From: Pigoraptor chileana
Taxonomy: Eukaryota; Opisthokonta; Filasterea
Direction of reading: 5' to 3'
NCBI GenBank assembly: GCA_943704495.1
Contig: CALSCR010000633.1
Coordinates: 1-35,037, forward strand
DNA: 35,037 nucleotides
Below are positions 1 through 11,900 of this stretch, in pieces. Each line of letters opens with the position of its first letter. Position 1 is the stretch's first letter. Position numbers and translations under genes: made by a program. The notes beneath the pieces were generated by a model. The model was not told the origin of the DNA and ran no database searches. It saw only the letters and a program-made list of their open reading frames with translations.

Positions 1-1
1 G

Positions 2-199
2 CCACTCACGGTAACCGCGGCCCCGATCACTGTCAATGCTCCGCCTGTCACAATCGCCGCACCAGTCACCATCGCTGCGCCAGTCACCATCGCTGAGCCA
101 CTCACGGTAACCGCGGCACCGATCACCGTCAATGCTCCGCCTGTCACAATCGCTGCGCCAGTCACGGTAACCGCGGCCCTGATCACTGTCAATGCTCCG
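2..199 (+). repeat. Tandem coding repeat, 96-bp unit, shorter later copies
   Basis: A 96-bp unit (32 codons, 2-97) starts again at 98. The second copy is cut to about 60 bp (98-157) and a third partial copy follows (158-199). Each unit contains smaller 18-bp repeats encoding APVTIA. All copies keep the reading frame, so copy number can vary without a frameshift. Confidence 0.8.
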
Positions 200-1093
200 C
201 AAGAAATCGTATCTGTTGCGCCCGTTATTGTCACTGTCGGTGCCCTGACCGTGACAGGAGACGCAGTCACAGTCCAGATGGCAGGTGTGACGGTAACTGC
301 TCCACCAGTAACAGTGACGGCGGAGGTAACGGTGACCGCGACAGACCTCGTCCTAGTCACCGTCACCGAGAAGCCTCCTGTGATAACGGCAGAGGCGGCA
401 ACTGTAACCGTCACGGGTCAGCCAGTCGTGGTCACTGCGTTGCCCATTATCGAAACTGTGACGGTTACTCAGGTGGCGGCGGGACCCACCGTTACGGTAT
501 CGGCCCCAATTCCCATCACGATTGTAGCCGAAGCGGTGCGAACCTTGACTGTTGCTGACGAAATCACAAAAAGTGCACAACTGGCGGTGACAGAGAAGAT
601 CGAGGACGTCCGGACTGTGACAAGCGGTCCGGTTAACGTGGAGCTTCAGCCATCCGAGGTGATTCGGACACTGACGGTTACTAACAATGATCCCGCACCT
701 ACCGTGACGGCGACGGTGACAGCGACAGCAACCGTGTCGGAATCGGCGCATCTGGTCAGTGCAAAAATGGAAAACGTAAAGATTGTCTTTGTTGATTCGA
801 GTCAGGGCATGATCACAGCGTGTCAGGGATCTTCGGCAGCTGAACAGGCCGGCCAAGGAGTGAAATATGTCGCGTGCGTGTCCAGCACGAACGGCGGGTC
901 TTCATGGCGCAGGCAGGATCCACCGTCCACAGATATCAACGGGGCATCACGTGACTACGTGAGCGATTCGTGCAATGGGAGTGTTCAGATTGGACTGTCG
1001 CAGAGGGGTGTGATCTTCAAACAGGGCAGCGGAGAATGGAGGCTGGCGCTGCTGCTTACGTGCTACGGAGGTTCATCATGTGATGCTGAGTGA
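2..1093 (+). CDS. Thr/Val-rich repeat protein, 3' part (5' end outside window)
   Basis: The frame is open from the left edge to a TGA at 1091-1093, so this is the 3' part of a gene or of its last exon. About the first 240 codons are strongly biased to T, V, A, P and I, with recurring VTVTA and APVTIA patterns. The first 200 bases are a DNA-level tandem repeat. The last 100 or so residues differ: they hold five cysteines, a Gly/Ser-rich stretch and a hydrophobic LALLLTC segment. Such composition is typical of extended, glycosylated or wall-associated extracellular proteins, and that is inference. I recognise no catalytic domain. No intron is needed in the visible part. The nearest AATAAA downstream is at 1563-1568, far enough away that its link to this gene is uncertain. 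Confidence 0.7.
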   Translation, partial: PLTVTAAPITVNAPPVTIAAPVTIAAPVTIAEPLTVTAAPITVNAPPVTIAAPVTVTAALITVNAPQEIVSVAPVIVTVGALTVTGDAVTVQMAGVTVTAPPVTVTAEVTVTATDLVLVTVTEKPPVITAEAATVTVTGQPVVVTALPIIETVTVTQVAAGPTVTVSAPIPITIVAEAVRTLTVADEITKSAQLAVTEKIEDVRTVTSGPVNVELQPSEVIRTLTVTNNDPAPTVTATVTATATVSESAHLVSAKMENVKIVFVDSSQGMITACQGSSAAEQAGQGVKYVACVSSTNGGSSWRRQDPPSTDINGASRDYVSDSCNGSVQIGLSQRGVIFKQGSGEWRLALLLTCYGGSSCDAE

Positions 1094-1657
1094 TGTCGTG
1101 ATCCGCCCACCTTCGCATCCTCAGTGGCACACACCGACAGACTGTGCCGCTTACTTTGATGCAGCATGTTTGTTAAATCGTTGGATATTACTTCTTTATA
1201 AATGATGATCGATATGCACACGCACACATGTCAGTTTTTTGAATTGACCACCACAGTCAGGAATACTCGATTTTTGCCGTGCGGCCGTGACGAGTGAGTG
1301 ACACGGACTGCGAAATGCGGGCGTGGGGAGCACCGCCGGGTCAGGCAGTGCTGCTGACCGGCCAGCCTGCATGCCGACGCACTGTTCATCTCAAGTTCTG
1401 AGCATCGACCAGAGCAGGCGTGGTGATGGAGCAAGAAAGTGCAGCGGCAGCACTGAGGTGCGGATGCATAATCGGTGGAAGACAAATTGCACTGGAAAAG
1501 TGTCCCCAAAAATTTGTGGTCACGTGATTAAGTTACCATATATGGTAAGTTGCCCTGTCTGAAATAAAAGCACTAATTTTTTATCATACTGATTTCCATA
1601 GTTAAATAATTTCCTGATCGATTTGATCTGATACTTTAAGCCAATCAGATTGCTCGG
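1094..1657. other. Gene-less interval
   Basis: This stretch after the first gene shows no recognisable coding region, only short frames of ordinary composition. An AATAAA occurs at 1563-1568. The right part, from about 1560, is AT-rich. Confidence 0.5.
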
Positions 1658-1834
1658 CTCAGCCGCGGCTGAGGAAATCGTGAATTTTTGCGCAAATGCC
1701 GATAAGGACAGAGGGATGTTTCATACTTCATACATGCCGTTTAAAACATCCCTCACTATGAAAATTCCCTCTGTCCTTATCGGCATTTTGGCGCAAAATT
1801 AACGTGTTCCTCAGTGCGCTCGGCCGCCGAGCGC
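1658..1834. repeat. Compound hairpin (foldback/MITE-like) element
   Basis: Two near-identical arms face each other. The left arm is about 1669-1715 and the right arm about 1766-1814; both contain ATGCCGATAAGGACAGAGGG or its complement. A shorter inner pair, GAGGGATGTTT (1711-1721) and AAACATCCCTC (1743-1753), offers an alternative fold. The arms are bordered outside by two unrelated palindromes: a perfect 16-mer, CTCAGCCGCGGCTGAG (1658-1673), and a 19-mer (1816-1834). No coding capacity. It looks like a small foldback transposon relic or MITE. I could not find a clear target-site duplication. Confidence 0.65.
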
Positions 1835-2721
1835 CGCCGGCGGGCCGGCACACAATGATGGAGCCGGACTGCCGGCATCTCACCGACTCAGGTCAGTGTT
1901 TGATCTCAGCCAACTGTGCCGGAATGTGTTTCTTGCGAGGTATGCGTTGGAGGCATCAATGTCCAACTTCATTAAGTATTTCAGTAATCATTACAACCCC
2001 GGAAGCCGGAGCAGTGTGGTCGCTCTTATTTCGCCAGTTATCCACCGAGCCGCCGGACTCGCGATACTGACTGCTGACTGACTGAACTGTGTTTTTGGAG
2101 TCATTGCATACTGACATATTGAAGACAAAGTACCTGAAGGGGAAAGTCAACCGCCGATGTGATTACATTCTCCATCGCCGCGCTTCTTGCGGCTGAGTGC
2201 GATTTTTTTGTTGCTTTGATGCGGAAGAAGAATGGATTTGTGCTGCTGACTCAGTCTGAATCAGAGTGAAGGAGGACCACAATCCGGACGCAGTCGAGGT
2301 GCCAGTCAGAATTGCGGTGTCGCCAACATAGCGTGTGTTTTGCGCTGACTCTGATGAGACATCGGAGCTTGATCAGTGATGCTGTATTTGCGGCTGCAAT
2401 GGCGGCTCGGACGAGGTAGTCAGCTCTGACGACACCGGTTCAGGCCGACGATCTCGGCTTGCGCGACAATTCGCACGGTGACACTGGCAAACTCAGTGCG
2501 CAAACGTCAGCCGGTCTATTCGAGGCGGCGGTGCACGACGTTCTCGCCAAGCTACATTGTAAGCAGCCGCAAAGCCGTACATTCGCAGTCGATACATGCC
2601 TCTGACAGTCAGCCGCCAGCCGAGCCAGCCGGCCGGCAGTTTCCGGCGTTTGCCTGCTTAGTCCGATGCAGGGGTGCTCCCCTGCCGCGGCCCTGATGGA
2701 TGCGCCCGGGGCCAGGGGTCC
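1835..2721. other. Gene-less interval
   Basis: Only short frames without recognisable protein features are present on either strand. The right part is GC-rich. The longest minus-strand frame, 2440-2763, is arginine/cysteine-rich and runs into the inverted repeat of the neighbouring element, so I do not call it a gene. Confidence 0.45.
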
Positions 2722-2744
2722 TATCCCTTTGTGGGTCAAAAATT

Positions 2745-2764
2745 TGTGTGTAAATTTACACACA
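2745..2764. repeat. 20-bp palindrome, copy 1 (subterminal, left)
   Basis: TGTGTGTAAATTTACACACA is a perfect palindrome that begins 23 bases inside the left end of the element. It is a candidate protein-binding site for a dimer. Confidence 0.8.
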
Positions 2765-2997
2765 GTTTCTGATCACGTGCTAAGTATATCTTAACTATGG
2801 CAACGGCACGTGGCAACCAGCTACTTTCTTTTGTTTACCCCACGAAACACTTCCGACTGTCAAACTTGCATACTCCAAACCCCCCCAATTGCTATGCAAA
2901 GTAAGTTCCTGGGTATCGGAGGATTACGCCAGTACAGAAATTACGATGGTGAAGTGTGTTTCCGATTTTTTGCACAAAAAAACACAGTTCATCTAAT

Positions 2998-3017
2998 TGT
3001 GTGTAAAAATACACACA
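2998..3017. repeat. 20-bp palindrome, copy 2 (internal)
   Basis: TGTGTGTAAAAATACACACA has the same arms as copy 1 with an altered centre, so the outer half-sites are conserved while the core varies. Confidence 0.75.
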
Positions 3018-3670
3018 TAGCAATCCCAACATGCATCTGACGTTGCCGAAACCATTACTCTTGCGTAATGTGTGCCGCCTACATCATAATATCAACTACT
3101 ATGTTCGTATTGAGTGGAAGTTAGTTTTGCGTGTGTTTGGTGCAGGATTTGGACTTGTAGATGTGACCATTTACCTAACTATTGACAATTGCATCCTATT
3201 GTTTGTATGTGCGGATAATCCAACTTGGCCGTCCTCCTAACACATGTCTCGCTTATAACTATGCATGTGGTCGTCATGGGACCTTCGTTGGGCTTAAGAT
3301 TACGTTGGATGTGCGATGTTACTACCGGCTCCATGGCCATGTTGTTACTCTTCTTTCGCTCATGATTTCAACATCATTTGGACAAGCTGTGCACGCAAAC
3401 TGACATCGCTGCACACTAAGAACACGTATGTACAATAGCTAAGCAAGGAAAATGCATGTTGGCGGTGAAATGAAATTTGAAATCGACGGAATCATATGCT
3501 GGATTTAAGGCTGTTGCTACTTAGATCGGGCGAAGGAATCTTCAGGATTTTGCGCGACATCCTCCCAAAAAAGCGCGCATGCTACAGAATGGTGTCTGTG
3601 GGGCATGTTTACGTTCAAAAATGAATTTAAGAACTATTCGGAAGTAGTGCAAAATGAGAAAACATGTGAT

Positions 3671-3690
3671 TGTGTGTATATTTACACACA
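3671..3690. repeat. 20-bp palindrome, copy 3 (internal)
   Basis: TGTGTGTATATTTACACACA has identical arms with a one-base change in the core relative to copy 1. Confidence 0.75.
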
Positions 3691-3860
3691 AAGTTTTTGA
3701 ACGATGCAATTGAGATTAAAAATTGAAGAACTTTTTTGATTCCAAAACTTTTTGTACCAGTGAGTTCGTCTTTCTCAGACGAAATTTTGGTATTTTTTTG
3801 GGACTCAAAAAAAATTATTCAGCTCGAAAATCGGAAAAAACCCGTCCGACATACTAAATT

Positions 3861-3880
3861 TGTGTGTAAATTTACACACC
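3861..3880. repeat. 20-bp palindrome, copy 4 (subterminal, right)
   Basis: It matches copy 1 in 19 of 20 bases; only the last base differs. It adjoins the right terminal inverted repeat, mirroring copy 1 at the left end. Confidence 0.8.
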
Positions 3881-4172
3881 GACCCACAAAGGGATAAGCA
3901 CTGACGGTCCCGGCTCAGTGGATGCGGGCACTGAGCATTTGGAATATCCAAATTTGGAAATGTCTTTGAATGCAATCCGTCATCAGATGTAACTCAGTAT
4001 GAGCGAAAATGCATCAGTACTCAACTCCAATGGGTATTCATTGAGCTATATTGCCATCTGTGGCAGCCATCGTTTAGTTCAGCTCAGCACTTACTCAGAC
4101 TATCGGCTAAAGGTGCGAGCGCTCGGCGGTCAAACGTTCAACTCACTTTACATGCATCTCCCAGTCTGACTG

Positions 4173-4178
4173 TATAAA
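4173..4178 (+). promoter_or_regulatory. Candidate TATA box of the G8/GH16 gene
   Basis: TATAAA lies about 50 bp upstream of the ATG at 4227, a distance that would allow a short 5' leader. No experimental start site is visible and the match is short, so this is only a candidate. Confidence 0.4.
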
Positions 4179-4226
4179 GCATCGTTTTCACCCGCAGAAA
4201 GCACAAGTGCCACAGTTTCAGGCGTC

Positions 4227-5864
4227 ATGGCGGTCCCCATATTGGCAGCGCCGCCGCGTCTGTCAGTCATCCTTCTCTTCCTTCTCTTCTTTGCTCTTTA
4301 CGGTGAGAAAATGGGCCTTAACTGTTTGCGTGAAGTTTTTTTTCTTTATTTCCCTGTGTTGTGTTTGTGTATGTCCTGTAGCGTGTGCATGCATGTGCCC
4401 GTGTGTGATGTCGGTAGGCATCGCCGTTATGTATGTATGTGTGCATGAACATAAAGAGGGATGTACGTATGTGTTCATTTGACGACCATGTATATGTATG
4501 TGTTTTCATGTGTGTGTGTTTCTGTTTTGTGTTTGTGTGCTGGTTCATTTTCGGCATCCGGCATGTGTGCCTGTATTTGTATGCGTGTCGCAGTGTCCCA
4601 TATATGTGCCACCCGGCTTTGCATAAGTATACTGCCATTGTACGTGTGCTTCTTTTCGTCGTCGTGCATGTACTACGGTTTAGACGAATTCAAAATACAT
4701 GTGAGGTGAATCAAGGGAACTGAGCGCTCGCGTATTGCCGTGCTCGGCGCGAATCACCGAGGATTCTCATATCAATTACTTTCGTCCCCTTTCTCGTATG
4801 TGTGTGATTGCAGCTGTAAACATCGCGACGGCACTTTGCGACACAACATCGTTTGACGTGCTGACGTCGTCGAATGGGGCGCTGGTTGTGTCCAGTGGCC
4901 AAAAGCGGGTGGTGCGGTCTGATGTTGTCATTCTGGGCGGAGTGACGGTGCGGGCGGGCGGCGTGCTTGCATTTGCGCCGGATTCCTCGTCGTCGATGAG
5001 CACGCCACACATTCTGGTGGGCTTGCGTGGCAGCCGCGTGGTGCGCGTGTGGTAGAGAGCAATTTACGCTTGGTCAATGCTGTCAAAGTGGTTTATCTGG
5101 CTCTTTTTGTGGCATGCTGTTGCAACCGTGATGGGGCATGCCCATTTTCAGGCATGTTCACACAAATTCAAGCACCAACCGACAGTCATCCACCTCGGGG
5201 CCCCATCATTTTAACGCGTGTGTTCATATTTGCGTCTCCCTGTGCAGGTTCAAGGCGAGCTGCATATCGGTGGGGACGGCTGCCCAGTGACGGGCAAGGC
5301 CACCATCACCCTCACTGGTGAGCCTGGGGGGGCCACAATGTCATCCACGATGCGCGACGGCACTGTGCAGTTTTTTGGTGGAAAAGGAATTGGCGTGGCG
5401 GAAGGCGGCGTGCTTGAGATTCACGGGTCGCGTGGTCTGGGCGCCAGCTGGACCCGCCTCCAAGGCACCATCTCTGCCGGCGCCTCATCGCTCACCCTTG
5501 CGCGTGCGGTTGACTGGCGCGCGGGCGATCGCATCATCATTGCGAGCACGGACTTTAACATGCTGCAGGCGGAGCCTGTGACGATCGCCTCCGTAACGGT
5601 CATTGGCGGACTAACTGCACTCTCGTTCACTCCCCCCGTCAAGTATATGCACTACGGCGAAATATTCAAGGGCGTGGACATGCGTGCGGAGGTGGGTCTC
5701 CTGTCCCGCAGCGTGGTCGTCCGTGGGTCCGCTGTGGGCAACTTTGGCGGTCAGATCAACATACAGCGCGGATTCTCGTCGGTGCACATTGAGGGAGCTG
5801 AGCTCGAGAACATGGGTGGGTGTGCGTGTGGGTGTGTGTGTGGGTGGTGTGTGTGTGTGTGTGT

Positions 5865-5945
<81 letters not shown>

Positions 5946-8900
5946 TGTCGGTGTGTCGGTGTGTCGGTGTGTCGGTGTGTCGGTGTGGGGTGTGTCGGTG
6001 TGTCGGTGTGTCGGTGTGGGGTGTGTGGGTGTGTGGGTGTGTGTGGGTGTGCGTGTGTGTGGGTGTGGTGTGTGTGTGTGTGTCTGTGTCTGTGTGTTTG
6101 TGGTTGCTGCATGTGCGAGTGTGTCTGTCACGTTAGTACGTGTCAGTTATACATCAAGGCAAGATCAAAGGTACTATTTCCAAATGGAGTATGTATAATC
6201 CCAACATAGAAATGGCCTCATAAAAAATACACATTAACGCATTATCGCATTGGATGTATTACAGGCCAGGGCTCTCAGATTGGCCGCTATCCCGTTCACT
6301 TCCATATGGTGGGGCGCGTCCCGGTGGGCACCTATGTGCGAGACAACAGCATACACCATTCGAATTTCCGCTGTGTTGTTTTGCACGCCACGCACGGTCT
6401 CTTGATTCAGTCGAACGTGGCGTACGATCACGCGGGGCACTGCTTTTTCATGGAGGACGGCGTTGAAGTGGACAATGTGTTTGACGGCAACCTTGGACTG
6501 GTGACGCGACGTAAGCTTGTGGACCTGTCTGCAGGGACGAATGGACAGGGTCATGCGGGTCTGCGCAGCGACTGGGAGGCGCCAACGACGTTTTGGATAA
6601 CGAATCCGCAGAATGACCTCATCAACAATGCGGCGGCCGGGGCGCAGGACACGGGCATTTGGTATTTGTTCCGCCCGTCGGCACAAGGGCTGTCTAAGCA
6701 GTCCAAGGCATTCGATGCGATGCAGCCGCCAAATCAGACGCCGCTGGGACGGTACGTGTGTAGTACATGTTGCGTCGCCTGCCGATTGGGACTGCATTCT
6801 GTGCGCATCTCCTTAATGGATGCACCCGGGGATGGCATGGTCATGGTTGGGGCAGGGCTCTCTCGAATATGTCACGACCGGGACTTGCCATTGTTGACTC
6901 CTTTTCGACTTGCGCCCACGTACAACACGCATACTATCACGCGCAGGTGTGAAAATAACGTGGTGCATTCAAACCGCGTGCGGGGCTTTATGATTGAGCC
7001 CACCAATCATAATCCGGGCCTGGACAACGACAACATTGCGCCTGATCTCAAAGTCAACTTTGATCAGTACTATCCGAAGACAAAAGATGGAAAAGACGCA
7101 AATACCGTCATAAGTGGTCGGTATCGCAGTAAATGGCCTTATTTCTATTTCCGCACGTCCGCCATAAATTTAAAAATGTCTGTGCGGAATCACATTGGGG
7201 CCAGTTTCTGGTTATGGAGTGTGCTGTTGCATGCTTATTTTTTTTTTTTGCTGTTTTCCAGGTCTCGTCGTCTACAAGAACGTGGAGAAGGGTGCGTGGG
7301 TTAGAGGAGGCAATTTTTTGTTTTCAAACTGCCGATTCTCGGACAACAAGGCAAGCTTGACCCTGGCGACGGCCGGCACGCATCCCGATCTGTAAGTAAC
7401 TGTAAGCGCACATCACAATGGCGATGCAAGCTCTCAACATCTTGACCTCCTCAGCTTCCCCTTGAATGCAATTTGTTTCGATCCTCGCGTATTTTTTTGA
7501 GAGACCGTCTGCCAGCACTGAACTGATTCACCACCCGCTTGACTTGAATTGAAGGCCCGGTGCAAAGGGTGTCACTGTCGGCGGTATCTTTGTCGGCTGG
7601 AGCACAAACGTTGGCACGTGGGATGCTGCACTTGACTCACAATTTCTCGATGGGAATGGAAACGGGTTCTATGGTGAAGTGAACGACAAGCAAGGAGGGG
7701 CGACGACGGCGGGCGGGCGAGGTGTCGCGCGCCGCGGGTATCAGTGCTACGACGGTATGCGAATCAGCCATCGGGTCTTGTGTGTACATCACCTTTGCTT
7801 AGAATAGGGGTGACTGTGTAGGACAGTATTGGCCGCATGCATGAAGTATCTTTGTGTGTGTGGCCACAATATTTGATGTGGGTCAGATCGCTGTCAGATT
7901 GATTGGTGGGATGCATTCATATATGCGTGGATGTGTTGCCCCTTTGGTATATATGTTTGGTGGACATAGATAGTAGTGGGTGTGCATTGCGCACTGGGAT
8001 TAATCATGTATATGTCATGTGTTCATCTCCGCCTCCTACACATACCCGTTTATTCCGCTCGTTGCAATCCCGATTGGATTATGGTTCCGCACAGGCCCCC
8101 AAACGGTGTGTACACACTATCATCGTCATTTGTGCTCTGTGTACAGGTGTTGCAATTGCTATGAGTTTCGGCGCGTTCTCAGACGGCTTTCGTGTGTTAC
8201 GCATGGTATGTGCAGGTTCAAGACAGCATGTTTTACAACTTCGATTCAGACCCGTATGCGTTTCACTCCGCCATTGGCTACTTTTACTTCAATACGTAAG
8301 TGTGCTGCTCTCGTGGGATTTTTTTGCATTAATGGCCGATTTGTTTTACTGCCCCATACTTCCTGTGTATTATGAGAACACCACCACTTTACCGGTGTCG
8401 TTGTAATGTCTGACATCCAAATGTGTGTGTTTTTTTGCATTCCGCACTTCATGCAAGACGAAATGCTTTGGAGAGTTTTCTCAACTTGACAGGCTGAACG
8501 TGTCTTCATGCATCGACCTGTGTATGTGTGTGTGTGGCTGTGTGTGTTTGGCTTGCATTATGTACAACAGTTGGCAGAATGCCGTGACAAACGAATTTAA
8601 GAACATAATGTTTGATGGGCGCGGCAAATCCGTGTGGCTGATGCGACCGGTGGTCGACGGCTCTGGTACATCTATTCCGGAGACACGTTTGGATGGTGAC
8701 ACAAACGCGGTGGGTATTCCCTGTTTTGTTCTGTTCTTAAGGTGTTGTGTGCTTATTGTGAAGTATTGGGTGTATCAACGCGGGCGCTAAAGGGCGCAGG
8801 TTAAGGGATACGTCTTGGGGGGGTTATTTTCATGAGTTGCATAACGCTGTTTATTTCAAATATGTTGCGTGTAAGAATGCGGCCACTTGCATGTTGGCGT

Positions 8901-11900
8901 TCATCGACTGTCTAGTAGTTCCCGGATGCCTCTTTGGCCACCCCGTGAGTGCTGCTGGTAGTACCCGCGCAATACGTTTGTGTGAGCATCGCGGCGCCGT
9001 GTATTCAATTCTGATCATGCATCCCCAATACATGTTTTCATCGAACACGTCCCCTCTTCTCCCCCTTGTCCCTCTTGCTCTTCCGCCGCTTGCCCGGCAG
9101 AGTTTTCGCGATAGGGATGGTAGCGTGACAGGTTATGAGGAGTCGACTGTCATAAACAATTTTGCGTACTTCAAAACGGCCAAATGCAATGAACGCCCTG
9201 AGTGGAACGCCGTCATATGTCCTTACAGGTACACAAATTTCTTGACTTCCATGCTGTGTTTGCTCAATTGTCTGTACCGGTGCTCATATGTGTGGGTGTG
9301 GATTTGGGTGAGTGGAGGGGTATGTGTGAGTGAGTAGGTGAGCGTTTGTGTGTACGTGTGCGTGTAGGTTTCTGTGAATTATATAATTCTGTGCATGGCT
9401 GTGATAGAACGATTTGGTTTTTGGTTGTTTATAACGTTTTTTGTTTTCATATCTACAGTCACGAGGCTGATTGTGGCCGTGTTTTTGGCAGCCGTCAACT
9501 AACTAGCATGCATTACTGTGCGTGTTGTTCAGGTACGCAAATCTCTGGATAGAGAATCGAAACACCCCCGCAACGCAGTTTGGCACTGCTGATGCAAATC
9601 GGTTCTTTGTCACGGGCCTCTCTCTTGTGCGCGACCAGCACACGGGCACTGACCACGCGCTGTTCCGGCAGGATCTGCAGGGCGCCACCGCAGTGAATGT
9701 GAGTGGCGACTCATTGACCTGCACTGTCACCTGTGTTTCGCTGTTATTATTGCCACCAGTAGACAGGGTGTTGCACAATCGCACGCCATCCACTACTTAC
9801 CGAATCCCCCACCTCCCACGCCCTAATATCGCTTTTGCCTGCGCTGCTTACTGGCGAACTTTCGCAGGGCAACGGCCAGAAGTTCCGCTACCAGGCCATC
9901 GTCATGATGGGCGCATCCTACACGCTCCACTTCCCCTACGCAACCCCGCCTGAGCTGCGTATACAGCTCAACAATGTCGAGAAAGGGCAGTCTCTGCGCA
10001 TCGGTATATGCTATCCCCCCGGCACGTCCAACTTTGAGGTGCGTCGGGGCCTCTACGTGGATAACTTCCGCGCACCCGGCACGTGGGAGTCGTCTGCGGC
10101 GGTCCAGAAGGCAGGGTCCCTGCAGGACGCGGCCTTTCTATCTGGCGATGCATACTATTTCGACAGCGGCGCCCGCCTGCTCTTTGTGTCGCTTGTCCAG
10201 CGCAACGTGCGGTCGGACTACTGGAACTACTGCCCTCCGGAGGGATGCGAGCAGCTGTTTGTGCGCGCCACCATTCCCGCAGGCTCGCCCATCACATCCG
10301 GAACATGCATTGGCACGGCGTACCCGGCATACCAGGTGACTTCTGGCCCGCTGTTCGATGCCGCCCTCACTCCCCGCGGATCGTCAACAGCGGCGTCGTC
10401 GCCTGGGCCAGTGGTCCCTACGCCCTCGTCGTCGTCCATCCGGCTACCCGCCCCCTCGACATCTCCGACTGTAGCTCCGCCGGGGGCTGCCTCAAGCACT
10501 GCTGTGGCCCGTTTGTCGTCGTCCACTGCGGGTGCGCCGGTGGTCCCTGCATCGCCCACCTCCGGGTCGGTTGCTATGGGCAACACTTTCTACCTCACAA
10601 TGGGCCAATCCCTGGTCACGTCTGAAGGAACGTCCGCAGGCCGCGTGACTCTGCCGTCTGCGGCAGGCGCGCAGCGGGTTCTGGACCAGCCGCCATCGGG
10701 GGCAGTCGTGTTTGCGGCAACCGGCCTTAACGGAGCCGTGACTGACGCTGCGGGCGCTGCATCATTCCGACTGGCGCTGGACGCCAATGCGGGTGCGGGG
10801 GCAGGCACGCAGGCGTCGCTTTCGTTTGATTTTGACGGCGACGGCACGGCGGACCGCGTGGAAACATTCTCGTATTTCCCAACAGATGCCGCCCCTGGGT
10901 TTGAGACCTACTCGTCACAGAAAGCCACCGTGAAGGTTGTTGTTGCGGGCGCATACCGTGCGTTTGCGAACGGTTCTCTCAAGCTCTCACTATGGACTGC
11001 CATTGGGAGCGCCTCGGTGGATGTGGGCGTCGGCGGCGCAGCACTGGACGCGACGACATCATTCATCACCCTCCCTTACTCATTTGGCGCGCCCGGCCCC
11101 CGCCCCTCCTCGTCCTATCCGCCTCCACCCCCGTCGTCGTCGCTGCCAGCAAAGTCGTCCATCGCCCCGTCACGTCCCCCGGCGGCCGTTTCCTCCGCGG
11201 CGCCTCAAGCGCCCGGCAGCGAATGGACGCTTGTCTGGAATGACGAGTTTGACGGGTCTGCGCTTGATTCGCGCCACTTCGACGTGGAAGTGAACTGCTG
11301 GGGAGGCGGCAACGGCGAGAAGCAGTGCTACACGTCCAGTGCCGATAACGTTGTCGTGAAGGACGGATATCTCTCTCTAATTCCGAAATACTATCCCAAC
11401 GGCTATCAGGGCGTCTCGGAGGCCAACGGATGTACTCTCAACAACGAAAACTCGTGCACGTGGACCCAGCCGGTGACATCGGGTCGTGTGCGGACACTGA
11501 AGGCTGTGGATGGGTCGTGGCTGTACGGGCGGTTTGAGATTCGGTAAGCGTTGTTATCGTTACTCTTTTAGGTGTTGTTTTATGATGTATTCGGAGCCAT
11601 CTAAATTTGTGTGAGTAGTCTCTTACTGCGGTGTCCATTAGTCTATCCGAACACCATCATCTCAAATATATACACCGTCTTTTTGTCACTGAAACTGCAG
11701 TGCGAAAATGCCCCGCGGAGACTATCTATGGCCCGCCATATGGATGCTTCCCACCGACAACACGTATGGAGTGTGGGCTGCGAGTGGCGAGATTGACATT
11801 ATGGAGTACCGGGGTCAGAAGCGGACGGTGGGCGAGCACACGATACACTTTGGCGGAGCATGGCCCAACAATGTGTACCAGGGCAGCGGCCCCGTGGATT

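Larger units (their letters stand above)
2722..3896. mobile_element. Non-autonomous element with 16-bp terminal inverted repeats and TA ends
   Basis: The ends are a perfect 16-bp inverted repeat: TATCCCTTTGTGGGTC at 2722-2737 and its complement at 3881-3896. If the outer TA is the target duplication, as in Tc1/mariner elements, the true inverted repeat is 14 bp. Just inside each end lies a 20-bp palindrome, and two more copies are internal. The interior is AT-rich with a few short frames (2810-3040, 3031-3240, 3182-3403) that resemble no transposase. It therefore looks like a deletion derivative or large MITE mobilised by an enzyme encoded elsewhere. The family is inferred only from the TA ends. 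Confidence 0.65.

Noticed and set aside
353-856. Minus-strand frame of 167 codons opposite the first gene
   Set aside because: It is the complement of the Thr/Val repeat coding sequence, and its Arg/His/Cys-rich composition follows from that.
5017-5055. In-frame stop after the G8 start, suggesting a broken gene
   Set aside because: A donor at 5017 joins HIL to VQGELHIG in phase and continues the G8 domain pattern, so the stop is intronic.
5751-6209. Long His-Thr and Cys-Val frames on both strands
   Set aside because: They are translations of the (GT)n tract in intron 3. Splicing it out restores a conserved motif across the junction.
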